A stretch of DNA of 8,051 nt from the NCBI GenBank assembly GCA_002431975.1, contig DJFA01000115.1, positions 1 to 8,051 of the forward strand, read 5' to 3'. Origin of the DNA: Ruminococcus sp. UBA5884. Its GTDB lineage: Bacteria; Bacillota; Clostridia; Oscillospirales; Ruminococcaceae. Below the pieces are notes generated by a model. It was given only the letters and a program-made list of their open reading frames with translations. It ran no database searches and was not told the origin of the DNA. Numbering within the stretch: the first letter of the stretch is position 1; each line of letters starts with the position of its first letter. Of the stretch, positions 1-6,374 are shown in pieces. The position numbers and the translations under genes were made by a program.

Positions 1-1199
1 ATGATGTCAGGAGCTTCAAGAGTAAGCATTCTTCTGAGACGGTTATTTCTGTTGATAACTCTGCGGTAGAGGTCGTTGAGGTCAGATGTTGCATAGCGTC
101 CGCCGTCAAGCATAACCATAGGTCTTATTTCCGGAGGAATAACCGGAACAACATTGAGTACCATCCATGAAGGCTTGTTGGCTTTTTTGGAATCCTCTCC
201 GCCTGAGAGTCTGAAAGCCTCGATTATTTCAAGTCTTTTGAGGAGTTTTATTTTTTTCTGACCGGAAGGCAGACCCTGAAGTTCTTCCTTGAGTTCATCG
301 GAAGTCCATTTAAGGTTGTCAATCCAGTTTTCTTTTTTTATTTCAGGAAATTCAGTAGTTTCAGGGTCAAATTTAGCATCAAAGAGTTCTTCAATATACC
401 TTGAGCCTGTTTTAACAGTAATCTGAGGGAGTTTTCTCTCGTCCTGTTCTCTGTTGAATTTAAGGATTTTATCCCTGTATACTGAACGTTTTACAGTCTG
501 ACCGGAAGCAAATTCTTCATTTCCGGCATTATCATCTATAACAAAGATTCTTTCGCAGAGGAAATCTCTTATTTCGTCCTCGCTGAGTCCGGTAACCTTT
601 GAAAACTGAGAGATATTTCTTCTGATGAACTCATCATAATGTTCAGGGTCGTATTCATCAAGCAGCTTCTGGATAGCTTCCGCACCCATATCCGCATAGA
701 AATCATCATAGCCGTATTTTTCGCAGGCTTCCATATATTCCTTTTCATTAAGGAGCTGTTTCTTGAGAAATTCAGTTGAATTGCCCGGGTCGATAACGAT
801 ATACTTGGTAAAGTAAAGCACTTCCTCAAGACGTTTCTGTGAAACCTCAAGCACCTGACCTATTCTTGAAGGAGTTCCCTTAAAATACCAGATATGTGAA
901 ACAGGTGCAGCAAGCTCGATATGACCCATTCTTTCACGTCTTACCTTAGCTCTTGTTACTTCAACTCCGCATCTGTCGCATATTTTGCCCTTAAAGCGGA
1001 TTTTCTTGAATTTGCCGCAGTGACATTCCCAGTCCTTTGTAGGGCCGAAGATTCTTTCACAGAACAGACCGTCACGTTCAGGCTTCTGAGTTCTGTAATT
1101 AATAGTTTCAGGTCTTTCAACTACACCGTATGACCATTTTCTTATCTGTTCAGGTGAAGCAAGACCAATCTTGATGGATTCAAATACATTAAATTCCAA
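1..1199 (-). CDS. rpoC: RNA polymerase beta' subunit, N-terminal 399 residues (cut by window edge)
   Basis: This is the N-terminal third of beta', the large subunit that with beta forms the active-site cleft of RNA polymerase. The reading frame is open without interruption from the left edge to a TTG start at 1199, giving 399 complete codons. The N-terminal zinc site is intact (C59, C61, C74, C77), followed by the conserved block VTRAKVRRERMGHIELAAPV (81-100). The lid region (about 359-371, core LDGGR) and the start of the clamp helices (NRNNRLRR, 383-390) follow. The catalytic NADFDGD motif would lie beyond the window. The start is TTG, not the in-frame ATG seven codons upstream at 1220, because AGGAGGA (1207-1213) sits 7 nt before the TTG and would lie inside the coding region if the ATG were used. 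Residues about 186-300 have no counterpart in the B. subtilis or E. coli proteins as I recall them, and a short extra stretch (335-340) precedes NKPSWM. It lies 83 nt after rpoB in the same operon. Confidence 0.97.
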   Translation of the reverse strand, partial: MEFNVFESIKIGLASPEQIRKWSYGVVERPETINYRTQKPERDGLFCERIFGPTKDWECHCGKFKKIRFKGKICDRCGVEVTRAKVRRERMGHIELAAPVSHIWYFKGTPSRIGQVLEVSQKRLEEVLYFTKYIVIDPGNSTEFLKKQLLNEKEYMEACEKYGYDDFYADMGAEAIQKLLDEYDPEHYDEFIRRNISQFSKVTGLSEDEIRDFLCERIFVIDDNAGNEEFASGQTVKRSVYRDKILKFNREQDERKLPQITVKTGSRYIEELFDAKFDPETTEFPEIKKENWIDNLKWTSDELKEELQGLPSGQKKIKLLKRLEIIEAFRLSGGEDSKKANKPSWMVLNVVPVIPPEIRPMVMLDGGRYATSDLNDLYRRVINRNNRLRRMLTLEAPDI

Positions 1200-1206
1200 A
1201 TTATTA

Positions 1207-1213
1207 TCCTCCT
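1207..1213 (-). promoter_or_regulatory. Shine-Dalgarno site of rpoC that decides a TTG start
   Basis: AGGAGGA on the minus strand is followed by a 7-nt spacer and TTG at 1199. An in-frame ATG at 1220 precedes this site and has no comparable upstream purine run, so the TTG is the better start. The resulting N terminus aligns with other Firmicutes beta' proteins, which begin only a few residues before the IGLASP motif. Confidence 0.85.
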
Positions 1214-1232
1214 GTATCATTATAGGCAAAGG

Positions 1233-1271
1233 CTGCGTAATGGATTAAGAAAACTTAATCCATTGCCGCAG
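1233..1271 (-). promoter_or_regulatory. Intercistronic hairpin between rpoB and rpoC
   Basis: An 11-bp perfect stem pairs 1239-1249 with 1254-1264 around a 4-nt loop (1250-1253). It is extended by a 5-bp GC-rich stem pairing 1233-1237 with 1267-1271, across a small internal loop (1238 against 1265-1266). In the rpoBC transcript the loop reads UUUU. No U-run follows on the minus strand, so it is not a standard terminator. It begins about 12 nt after the rpoB stop and ends about 20 nt before the rpoC ribosome binding site. Likely roles are an RNA processing or stability element, or a partial attenuator setting the rpoB:rpoC ratio; the function is inferred. Confidence 0.7.
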
Positions 1272-1282
1272 AAAACTCCTTT

Positions 1283-4200
1283 TTACATATCTTCGTAATC
1301 GTCTTCCGGATTATAGTCATCTGTGAAATCGTCATCATCGCCGTCAAGGTCAATGCTTTCGCTTTCGTCAGCTTCATCGCTGCCGTCAACCATAAATCCG
1401 TCATTTTCAATATCATCGCTGTTATATGCAATATTTTCGTCACCGAAATCACTGCTTGCAGCAACAGGCTGAGGAATTATATCGTCATCGTCCTCAAAAG
1501 TCTGCTTGAGGTCGATTTCATTTTTATTTATGTCAAGGACTCTTACGTCAAGAGCGAGTGACTGGAGTTCCTTGATAAGAACCTTGAATGATTCAGGAAT
1601 GCCAGGTTTCGGAACATTCTGACCCTTTACGATAGCCTCATATGTGCTTACACGTCCGACAGTATCGTCTGATTTTACAGTAAGGATTTCCTGAAGAGTA
1701 TACGCAGCACCATAAGCTTCAAGAGCCCATACTTCCATTTCTCCGAATCTCTGACCGCCGAACTGAGCCTTTCCTCCGAGAGGCTGCTGGGTTACGAGAG
1801 AATAAGGACCTACTGAACGTGCATGAATCTTATCATCAACAAGGTGATGGAGCTTGAGGTAATACATATATCCGACAGTAACCCTGTTGTCGAACTGTTC
1901 GCCTGTACGTCCGTCATAGAGAACGGTTTTTCCGTCTTCAGCCATACCGGCAGCTCTGAAGCAGGCACGGATATCATCTTCATGAGCACCATCGAATACA
2001 GGGGTCATTATCTTCCAGCCGAGAGCCTTTGCAGCCATACCGAGATGAACTTCAAGAACCTGACCGATATTCATACGTGAAGGAACGCCGAGAGGGTTAA
2101 GAACGATATCAAGAGGAGTACCATCCGGCAGGAAAGGCATATCTTCCTGTGGGAGGATTCTTGAAACAACACCCTTGTTTCCGTGACGGCCAGCCATTTT
2201 GTCGCCGACTGAGATTTTTCTCTTCTGGGCAATATAGCATCTTACGAGCATATTTACTCCCGGACTGAGTTCGTCACAGTTTTCTCTTGTAAATATCTTT
2301 ACATCAACGATAACACCGGCTTCACCGTGAGGAACTTTAAGAGAGTTGTCACGAACTTCTCTTGCCTTTTCGCCGAAAATAGCCCTGAGAAGTCTTTCTT
2401 CAGCGGTAAGTTCAGTTTCTCCCTTAGGAGTAACCTTTCCGACAAGTATATCGCCTGCATGAACTTCAGCACCGATACGGATAATACCGTTTTCATCGAG
2501 GTCTTTAAGAGCGTCATCGCCGACATTCGGGATATCTCTTGTAATTTCTTCAGGGCCGAGCTTTGTATCACGGGCTTCAATTTCATATTCTTCAATATGG
2601 ATTGAAGTGTACACGTCATCACGAACAAGCTTTTCATTAAGGAGAACAGCATCTTCATAGTTATAGCCTTCCCATGTCATAAATCCTATGAGAGCATTTT
2701 TACCGAGAGATATTTCGCCGTTTGATGTTGCAGGGCCGTCAGCAAGAACCTGTCCTATTTCAACCTTTTCGCCAAGGTCAACGATAGGACGCTGGTTTAC
2801 GCAGGTACCCTGGTTTGAACGCTTGAATTTTGTGAGTTTATATTTATGTTCAACGCCGATTTCGTCCTTTACGGTAACTTCATCAGCTGAAACAGCACTT
2901 ACTATTCCTGAATGCTTTGAAACAACGCATACGCCTGAGTCAACCGCAGCCTTGTATTCCATACCTGTACCAACGATAGGGCTTTCAGTTTTAAGGAGCG
3001 GAACAGCCTGTCTCTGCATGTTTGAACCCATAAGGGCACGGTTTGCGTCATCGTTTTCAAGGAACGGAATCATTGAAGTAGCAACGGAAACAACCATTTT
3101 AGGAGAAACGTCCATATAATCAACCAAATCCCTGTCGCATTCAAGGATTTTTTCACGGTATCTGGCAGTAACTCTCGGATTTGCGAACTTTCCGTCCTCA
3201 GTGATAGGTTCATTCGCCTGAGCGACAATGTAGTTGTCCTCAACGTCAGCAGTCATATATACAACTTCGCTTGTAATAACGCCTGTAGCCTTGTCAACTT
3301 TTCTGTAAGGAGCTTCAATGAAGCCGTATTCATTTATTCTTGCAAATGTTGCAAGGTATGAGATAAGACCGATGTTAGGGCCTTCAGGAGTTTCAATAGG
3401 ACACATTCTTCCGTAATGTGAATAGTGAACGTCACGCACTTCAAATCCGGCACGGTCACGGGAAAGACCGCCAGGGCCGAGAGCTGAAAGACGTCTTTTA
3501 TGAGTAAGTTCTGCAAGAGGGTTTGTCTGGTCCATGAACTGTGAAAGAGGTGAAGAACCGAAAAATTCCTTGATTGCAGCGGTAATAGGTCTTATATTTA
3601 CAAGAGTCTGCGGAGTAATTGATTCAGTATCCTGTGACTGGGTATTCATTCTTTCACGGATAACTCTTTCCATTCTTGAAAAGCCGATTCTGAACTGATT
3701 CTGAAGGAGTTCTCCTACAGAACGGATTCTTCTGTTTCCGAGATGGTCGATATCGTCAACAGTTCCGACACCTTCGCAGAGATTTATAAAGTAGCTGATA
3801 CTTGCAAAGATATCATCGAGAATGATATGTTTAGGAACGAGTTCATCAGCACGTTTCTTTACATTTTCCTCAATTTCCTCAGCGTCAGCGGAATTTTCGA
3901 GGATATCTCTTAAAACCTTGAATGAAACCTTTTCATTTATTCCGTACTGTTCAGGGTCGAAATCAACATAGCCTTTTATGTCAACCATACCGTTTCCGAT
4001 AATTTTTACTTCTTTTTCGACCATTCTTATTTTTGTTTCGCCGAGTTCATTGACATAGTATTCCTTGCTTTCAACGGTTACGAAAGCGGAATAAACGCCT
4101 GCCTGTTCGATTTCCATAGCTTTTTCAAAGCTTATTGTTTCGCCGGCATCAGCCATAAATTCGCCTGTAAAGTCGTTTACAACCGGTCTTGAGAGAATCT

Positions 4201-5077
4201 GACCTGCAAGTCTTGAGCCTATGCCAAGTTTTTTATTGTATTTGTATCTTCCGAATCTGCAAAGGTCATAGCGTTTTGCATCAAAAAAGAGGTTATTTAT
4301 ATGTGATAAAGCACTTTCAACCGTAGGAGGTTCGCCCGGACGGAGTTTTTTATAGACATCTATAAGTGCGTCATTGGTATTTTTAGTACCGTCTTTCTGG
4401 AGGATAGTCTGTTCAAGACGTTCATCATGACCGAAAAGTTCGGTAATTTCCTCATCAGTACCTACTCCGAGAGCTCTTATGAAGGCAGTAAGCGGAATTT
4501 TTCTGTTTTTATCTATTCTTACATAGGCAACATCATTTGAGTCCATTTCATACTCAAGCCATGCACCTCTGTTAGGAATGATTGTTGACTTGAACAAATC
4601 CTTTCCTGTCTTGTCCTTTTCTGAAGCGTAGTAAACGCCCGGAGAACGCACGAGCTGGGAAACGATAACACGTTCAGCACCATTGATTACGAAAGTTCCG
4701 CTTTCAGTCATAAGCGGGAAATCGCCCATAAAAATTTCGCTTTCCTTGACATCACCGGTTTCCTTATTCCAGAGAGTCGCAGTAACTCTGAGCGGAGCAG
4801 CATAAGTTGTGTCACGCTCCTTGCATTCAGCAATGGAATATTTCGGGGTTTCATCAATTTTATAGCCTGTAAAATTGAGGACGAGATTTCCGTTATAATC
4901 GGTAATAGCCGAAGATTCACGGAAAACTTCTTTCAGTCCTTCCTCCTGAAACCATTTGTAGGAATTTTTCTGCACCTCGATAAGGTTAGGCATTTCAAGA
5001 GCTTCATTGATTTTGCCGAAGCTCATTCTGACATTCTTGCCGAGCTGCTTTGGATTGACATTCACCGTATTCACCAT
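1283..5077 (-). CDS. rpoB: RNA polymerase beta subunit, complete (1264 aa)
   Basis: Beta subunit of DNA-dependent RNA polymerase, which builds the catalytic cleft with beta' and contains the rifampicin pocket. All expected blocks occur in order. The rifampicin cluster is at 505-535 (FFGSSPLSQFMDQ onward), with D516, H526 and S531 in the susceptible state; the numbering happens to coincide with E. coli. Next come IETPEGPNIGLI (561-572), FGEKAREVRD (901-910), the active-site lysine region KISVGDKMAGRHGNKG (954-969), GVPSRMNIGQVLE (997-1009), and the C-terminal anchor and clamp block GGKAQFGGQRFGEMEVWALE (1101-1120). The ATG at 5077 is preceded by AAGGAGG (5090-5096) with a 12-nt spacer; a GTG at the second codon is a less likely start. 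Length exceeds B. subtilis RpoB (about 1193 aa, from memory), mainly through an acidic tail at 1195-1264. It is the first gene of a two-gene run with rpoC; unusually, a divergent gene rather than rplL lies upstream. Confidence 0.99.
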   Translation of the reverse strand: MVNTVNVNPKQLGKNVRMSFGKINEALEMPNLIEVQKNSYKWFQEEGLKEVFRESSAITDYNGNLVLNFTGYKIDETPKYSIAECKERDTTYAAPLRVTATLWNKETGDVKESEIFMGDFPLMTESGTFVINGAERVIVSQLVRSPGVYYASEKDKTGKDLFKSTIIPNRGAWLEYEMDSNDVAYVRIDKNRKIPLTAFIRALGVGTDEEITELFGHDERLEQTILQKDGTKNTNDALIDVYKKLRPGEPPTVESALSHINNLFFDAKRYDLCRFGRYKYNKKLGIGSRLAGQILSRPVVNDFTGEFMADAGETISFEKAMEIEQAGVYSAFVTVESKEYYVNELGETKIRMVEKEVKIIGNGMVDIKGYVDFDPEQYGINEKVSFKVLRDILENSADAEEIEENVKKRADELVPKHIILDDIFASISYFINLCEGVGTVDDIDHLGNRRIRSVGELLQNQFRIGFSRMERVIRERMNTQSQDTESITPQTLVNIRPITAAIKEFFGSSPLSQFMDQTNPLAELTHKRRLSALGPGGLSRDRAGFEVRDVHYSHYGRMCPIETPEGPNIGLISYLATFARINEYGFIEAPYRKVDKATGVITSEVVYMTADVEDNYIVAQANEPITEDGKFANPRVTARYREKILECDRDLVDYMDVSPKMVVSVATSMIPFLENDDANRALMGSNMQRQAVPLLKTESPIVGTGMEYKAAVDSGVCVVSKHSGIVSAVSADEVTVKDEIGVEHKYKLTKFKRSNQGTCVNQRPIVDLGEKVEIGQVLADGPATSNGEISLGKNALIGFMTWEGYNYEDAVLLNEKLVRDDVYTSIHIEEYEIEARDTKLGPEEITRDIPNVGDDALKDLDENGIIRIGAEVHAGDILVGKVTPKGETELTAEERLLRAIFGEKAREVRDNSLKVPHGEAGVIVDVKIFTRENCDELSPGVNMLVRCYIAQKRKISVGDKMAGRHGNKGVVSRILPQEDMPFLPDGTPLDIVLNPLGVPSRMNIGQVLEVHLGMAAKALGWKIMTPVFDGAHEDDIRACFRAAGMAEDGKTVLYDGRTGEQFDNRVTVGYMYYLKLHHLVDDKIHARSVGPYSLVTQQPLGGKAQFGGQRFGEMEVWALEAYGAAYTLQEILTVKSDDTVGRVSTYEAIVKGQNVPKPGIPESFKVLIKELQSLALDVRVLDINKNEIDLKQTFEDDDDIIPQPVAASSDFGDENIAYNSDDIENDGFMVDGSDEADESESIDLDGDDDDFTDDYNPEDDYEDM

Positions 5078-5246
5078 TGGTAGGGGGTCCCTCCTTCAAG
5101 TTGTTAATAACAAAGTCCGGTTTGCCGGAAGTGCATAAATCAAGAATTTTTAATTTTAGAAAAAAATCATTAAAAAGCCTTGCTATTTCTTATGAAATGT
5201 GTTATACTATACTCATAAGGGCATAAAAACAGCCATTATGATACAT
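5078..5246 (-). promoter_or_regulatory. Long structured 5' leader of rpoB
   Basis: About 170 nt lie between the predicted transcription start (near 5246) and the rpoB ATG. In the leader RNA, a near-5' hairpin pairs 5236-5240 and 5232-5234 with 5214-5218 and 5220-5222. A competing 7-bp pairing joins 5213-5219 with 5189-5195, using the same CTTATGA segment. Further down, a small 5-bp hairpin (5116-5120 with 5125-5129) has a 4-nt loop. Next to the ribosome binding site is a 13-bp dyad, TTGTTAATAACAA (5101-5113). U-rich stretches lie at about 5159-5175, but I see no strong stem directly before them, so an intrinsic terminator is not supported. A regulatory role is inferred from length and structure only. 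Confidence 0.45.
5180..5208 (+). promoter_or_regulatory. Extended -10 promoter facing the rpoB promoter
   Basis: TTGCTA (5180-5185), a 17-nt spacer and TATACT (5203-5208) carry an extended -10 TG at 5200-5201. The predicted start is about 5215, within the rpoB leader and reading rightward against it. It drives either a short RNA ending at the hairpin at 5308-5341 or, by readthrough, the gene at 5540. It is assigned by sequence match alone. Confidence 0.6.
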
Positions 5247-5252
5247 TATATT

Positions 5253-5281
5253 ATTATACAATGCAAATTTATGTTTGTCAA
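5253..5281 (-). promoter_or_regulatory. Perfect consensus sigma-A promoter for rpoBC
   Basis: On the minus strand, TTGACA (5276-5281) and TATAAT (5253-5258) are separated by exactly 17 nt, matching the vegetative sigma-A/sigma-70 consensus at all twelve positions. A second TATAAT (5245-5250) lies just downstream without its own -35. Transcription would begin near 5246 and run leftward into rpoB. Such strength suits genes for core RNA polymerase and indicates that rpoBC has its own promoter here. Confidence 0.9.
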
Positions 5282-5307
5282 TAGATTCGCATATTTTTGT
5301 GCATTCC

Positions 5308-5341
5308 AGCTATATTTCGTTTTATCGGAGTATAGCTTTTT
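5308..5341 (+). terminator. Intrinsic terminator-like hairpin, plus strand
   Basis: AGCTATATTTCG (5308-5319) pairs with CGGAGTATAGCT (5326-5337). The stem is 12 bp as RNA, including two G-U pairs, with a 6-nt loop and a run of five U (5337-5341). The opposite strand has a run of A before the stem and no U-run after it, so the element is directional. It lies about 100 nt downstream of the plus-strand promoter at 5180-5208 and about 200 nt before the next gene, so it would end a short RNA or attenuate the rightward operon. Confidence 0.6.
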
Positions 5342-5424
5342 GTATATTATAATGTTAAAATCATCTTATTGAATGACATGAAAAACTATTTTCAAAATTA
5401 CTGAAAATGTATTGTCTGCATATA

Positions 5425-5453
5425 TTGTTAAAAACGTGTATATGTGTTATAAT
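5425..5453 (+). promoter_or_regulatory. Extended -10 promoter for the membrane protein-comM operon
   Basis: TTGTTA (5425-5430), 17 nt, then TATAAT (5448-5453) with an extended -10 TG at 5445-5446. The expected start near 5460 leaves a leader of about 80 nt before the ATG at 5540. A 7-bp inverted repeat, GTGTATA (5436-5442) and TATACAC (5476-5482), is centred at 5459 on the predicted start. Alternating TGAAAA/TTTTCA/TGAAAA blocks (5379-5407) lie just upstream. Both could be operators, but no regulator is known. Confidence 0.75.
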
Positions 5454-5539
5454 TTAAATGTCAGAAAAATTCATGTATACACACGCAACCACCGGAAAAC
5501 GCATAAAATAAATAAAACATACAATCGGGGTGACTTTAT

Positions 5540-6370
5540 ATGAACAGCAGTCAGTTTTCACACTATGCCGAATCAGCCGGAAAAATGCATTCAATACATC
5601 ATTTTTTCAATAATTTTGTCATACTCAATGCAATAAAGACTTTAATATATTTCACAACAATGCCTGCGAATCTTTCTGAATATTCATCTCATTCAATTTC
5701 AGAATATTCGGCAAGACTTACTGTAAACATTGTACTTTCAATCATCATGTCATACAGGGATTTATATGAAGAACGTGCCAATCAGAAAAAATCAAGAATT
5801 TGTTTTCTGGCAACAGCATTTTTCATAATGAATGAACTGACTCTTGTATTTTCATCATCAACAAATTTAAATGATATTTTAAGCATAGGTATTGTCATTG
5901 CCGCCTGTTCGGCATTAAAAAAATATAATGAGCTTGATAAGCTGAGCAGGTTAAAAGGCTATCCTCTTTTCTGCGAAAGTCTTGACAATCCGCAGTATAC
6001 AGCAGCTTCCGCCGTCAGCAGCATACCGCCTGCCATAATGAATGCCGCAAATGTTCAGGTTAAGTCTGTTCCTGCCGCACCGCCGCCTGTCACAGTTAAT
6101 CCTTTGCCGGTAAAAAATCATGTTTCAGTAAGGCTTGACGGCATAAAAGCTCCTGAAATATCCGATATGACTGAAAATGAAATTCCGCAAAGGAAACATT
6201 GTGCTGAAATTCCTGATGCCCGTGATATTCCGGCTGAGGCAAGACTTCTCGGAAATGCGGCAATTGAATATTCAGCTGAAAGATTGTCTGATATCGCAGT
6301 AAGTCCGATTGACTATACAGAACATAAAACAAAAAAGAAAATAAATCTCTCAAAGGAAAGGAATATCTGA
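5540..6370 (+). CDS. Hypothetical four-helix membrane protein with Pro/Ala-rich tail (276 aa)
   Basis: I do not recognise a named family. Four hydrophobic segments appear at about 22-41, 58-72, 87-105 and 112-127, with a basic loop between the second and third (KKSR near 83-86) and KK after the fourth. This predicts both ends in the cytoplasm. Next comes a charged stretch with the motif LKGYPLFCE (138-146), a shape I associate from memory with Ruminococcus hypothetical membrane proteins. A low-complexity Ala/Pro/Val linker (about 155-190) and a polar C-terminal part ending in a basic segment (263-276) follow. No signal peptide or catalytic motif is visible. The ATG at 5540 has GGGGTGA (5527-5533) 6 nt upstream. 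The gene ends 4 nt before comM, whose ribosome binding site lies within its last codons, so the two are probably translated from one mRNA. A link to DNA uptake or envelope function is conjecture from this context. Confidence 0.85.
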   Translation: MNSSQFSHYAESAGKMHSIHHFFNNFVILNAIKTLIYFTTMPANLSEYSSHSISEYSARLTVNIVLSIIMSYRDLYEERANQKKSRICFLATAFFIMNELTLVFSSSTNLNDILSIGIVIAACSALKKYNELDKLSRLKGYPLFCESLDNPQYTAASAVSSIPPAIMNAANVQVKSVPAAPPPVTVNPLPVKNHVSVRLDGIKAPEISDMTENEIPQRKHCAEIPDARDIPAEARLLGNAAIEYSAERLSDIAVSPIDYTEHKTKKKINLSKERNI

Positions 6371-6374
6371 AATA

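Larger units (their letters stand above)
5215..5341 (+). ncRNA. Candidate small RNA of about 127 nt, antisense to the start of the rpoB leader
   Basis: The boundaries come from the promoter at 5180-5208 and the terminator-like hairpin at 5308-5341. The interval has no convincing ORF. A hairpin can form near the 5' end, with 5214-5218 and 5220-5222 pairing to 5232-5234 and 5236-5240 around a 9-nt loop, and the terminator stem closes the 3' end. The first 30 nt or so would be antisense to the 5' end of the rpoB transcript, and the DNA covers the rpoB promoter. I recognise no known RNA family. It may instead be a prematurely terminated leader of the rightward operon. Confidence 0.35.

Noticed and set aside
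1219..1224. TATAAT on the minus strand just upstream of rpoC, a possible internal promoter
   Set aside because: No acceptable -35 lies 16-18 nt upstream, and the resulting leader would leave almost no room before the ribosome binding site.
2299..2658. Minus-strand ORF of 119 codons inside rpoB
   Set aside because: It is in another frame of the same strand over conserved rpoB residues, with no support for translation.
2688..3119. Plus-strand ORF of 143 codons inside rpoB
   Set aside because: It is antisense to highly conserved rpoB sequence including the region after the rifampicin cluster, lacks a ribosome binding site, and encodes no recognisable protein; it is a shadow of the rpoB frame.
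5346..5353. Overlapping TATAAT matches on both strands after the terminator-like hairpin
   Set aside because: The hexamers 17 nt upstream (TCGGAG on plus, ATTCAA on minus) are poor -35 elements; AT-rich chance matches are expected here.
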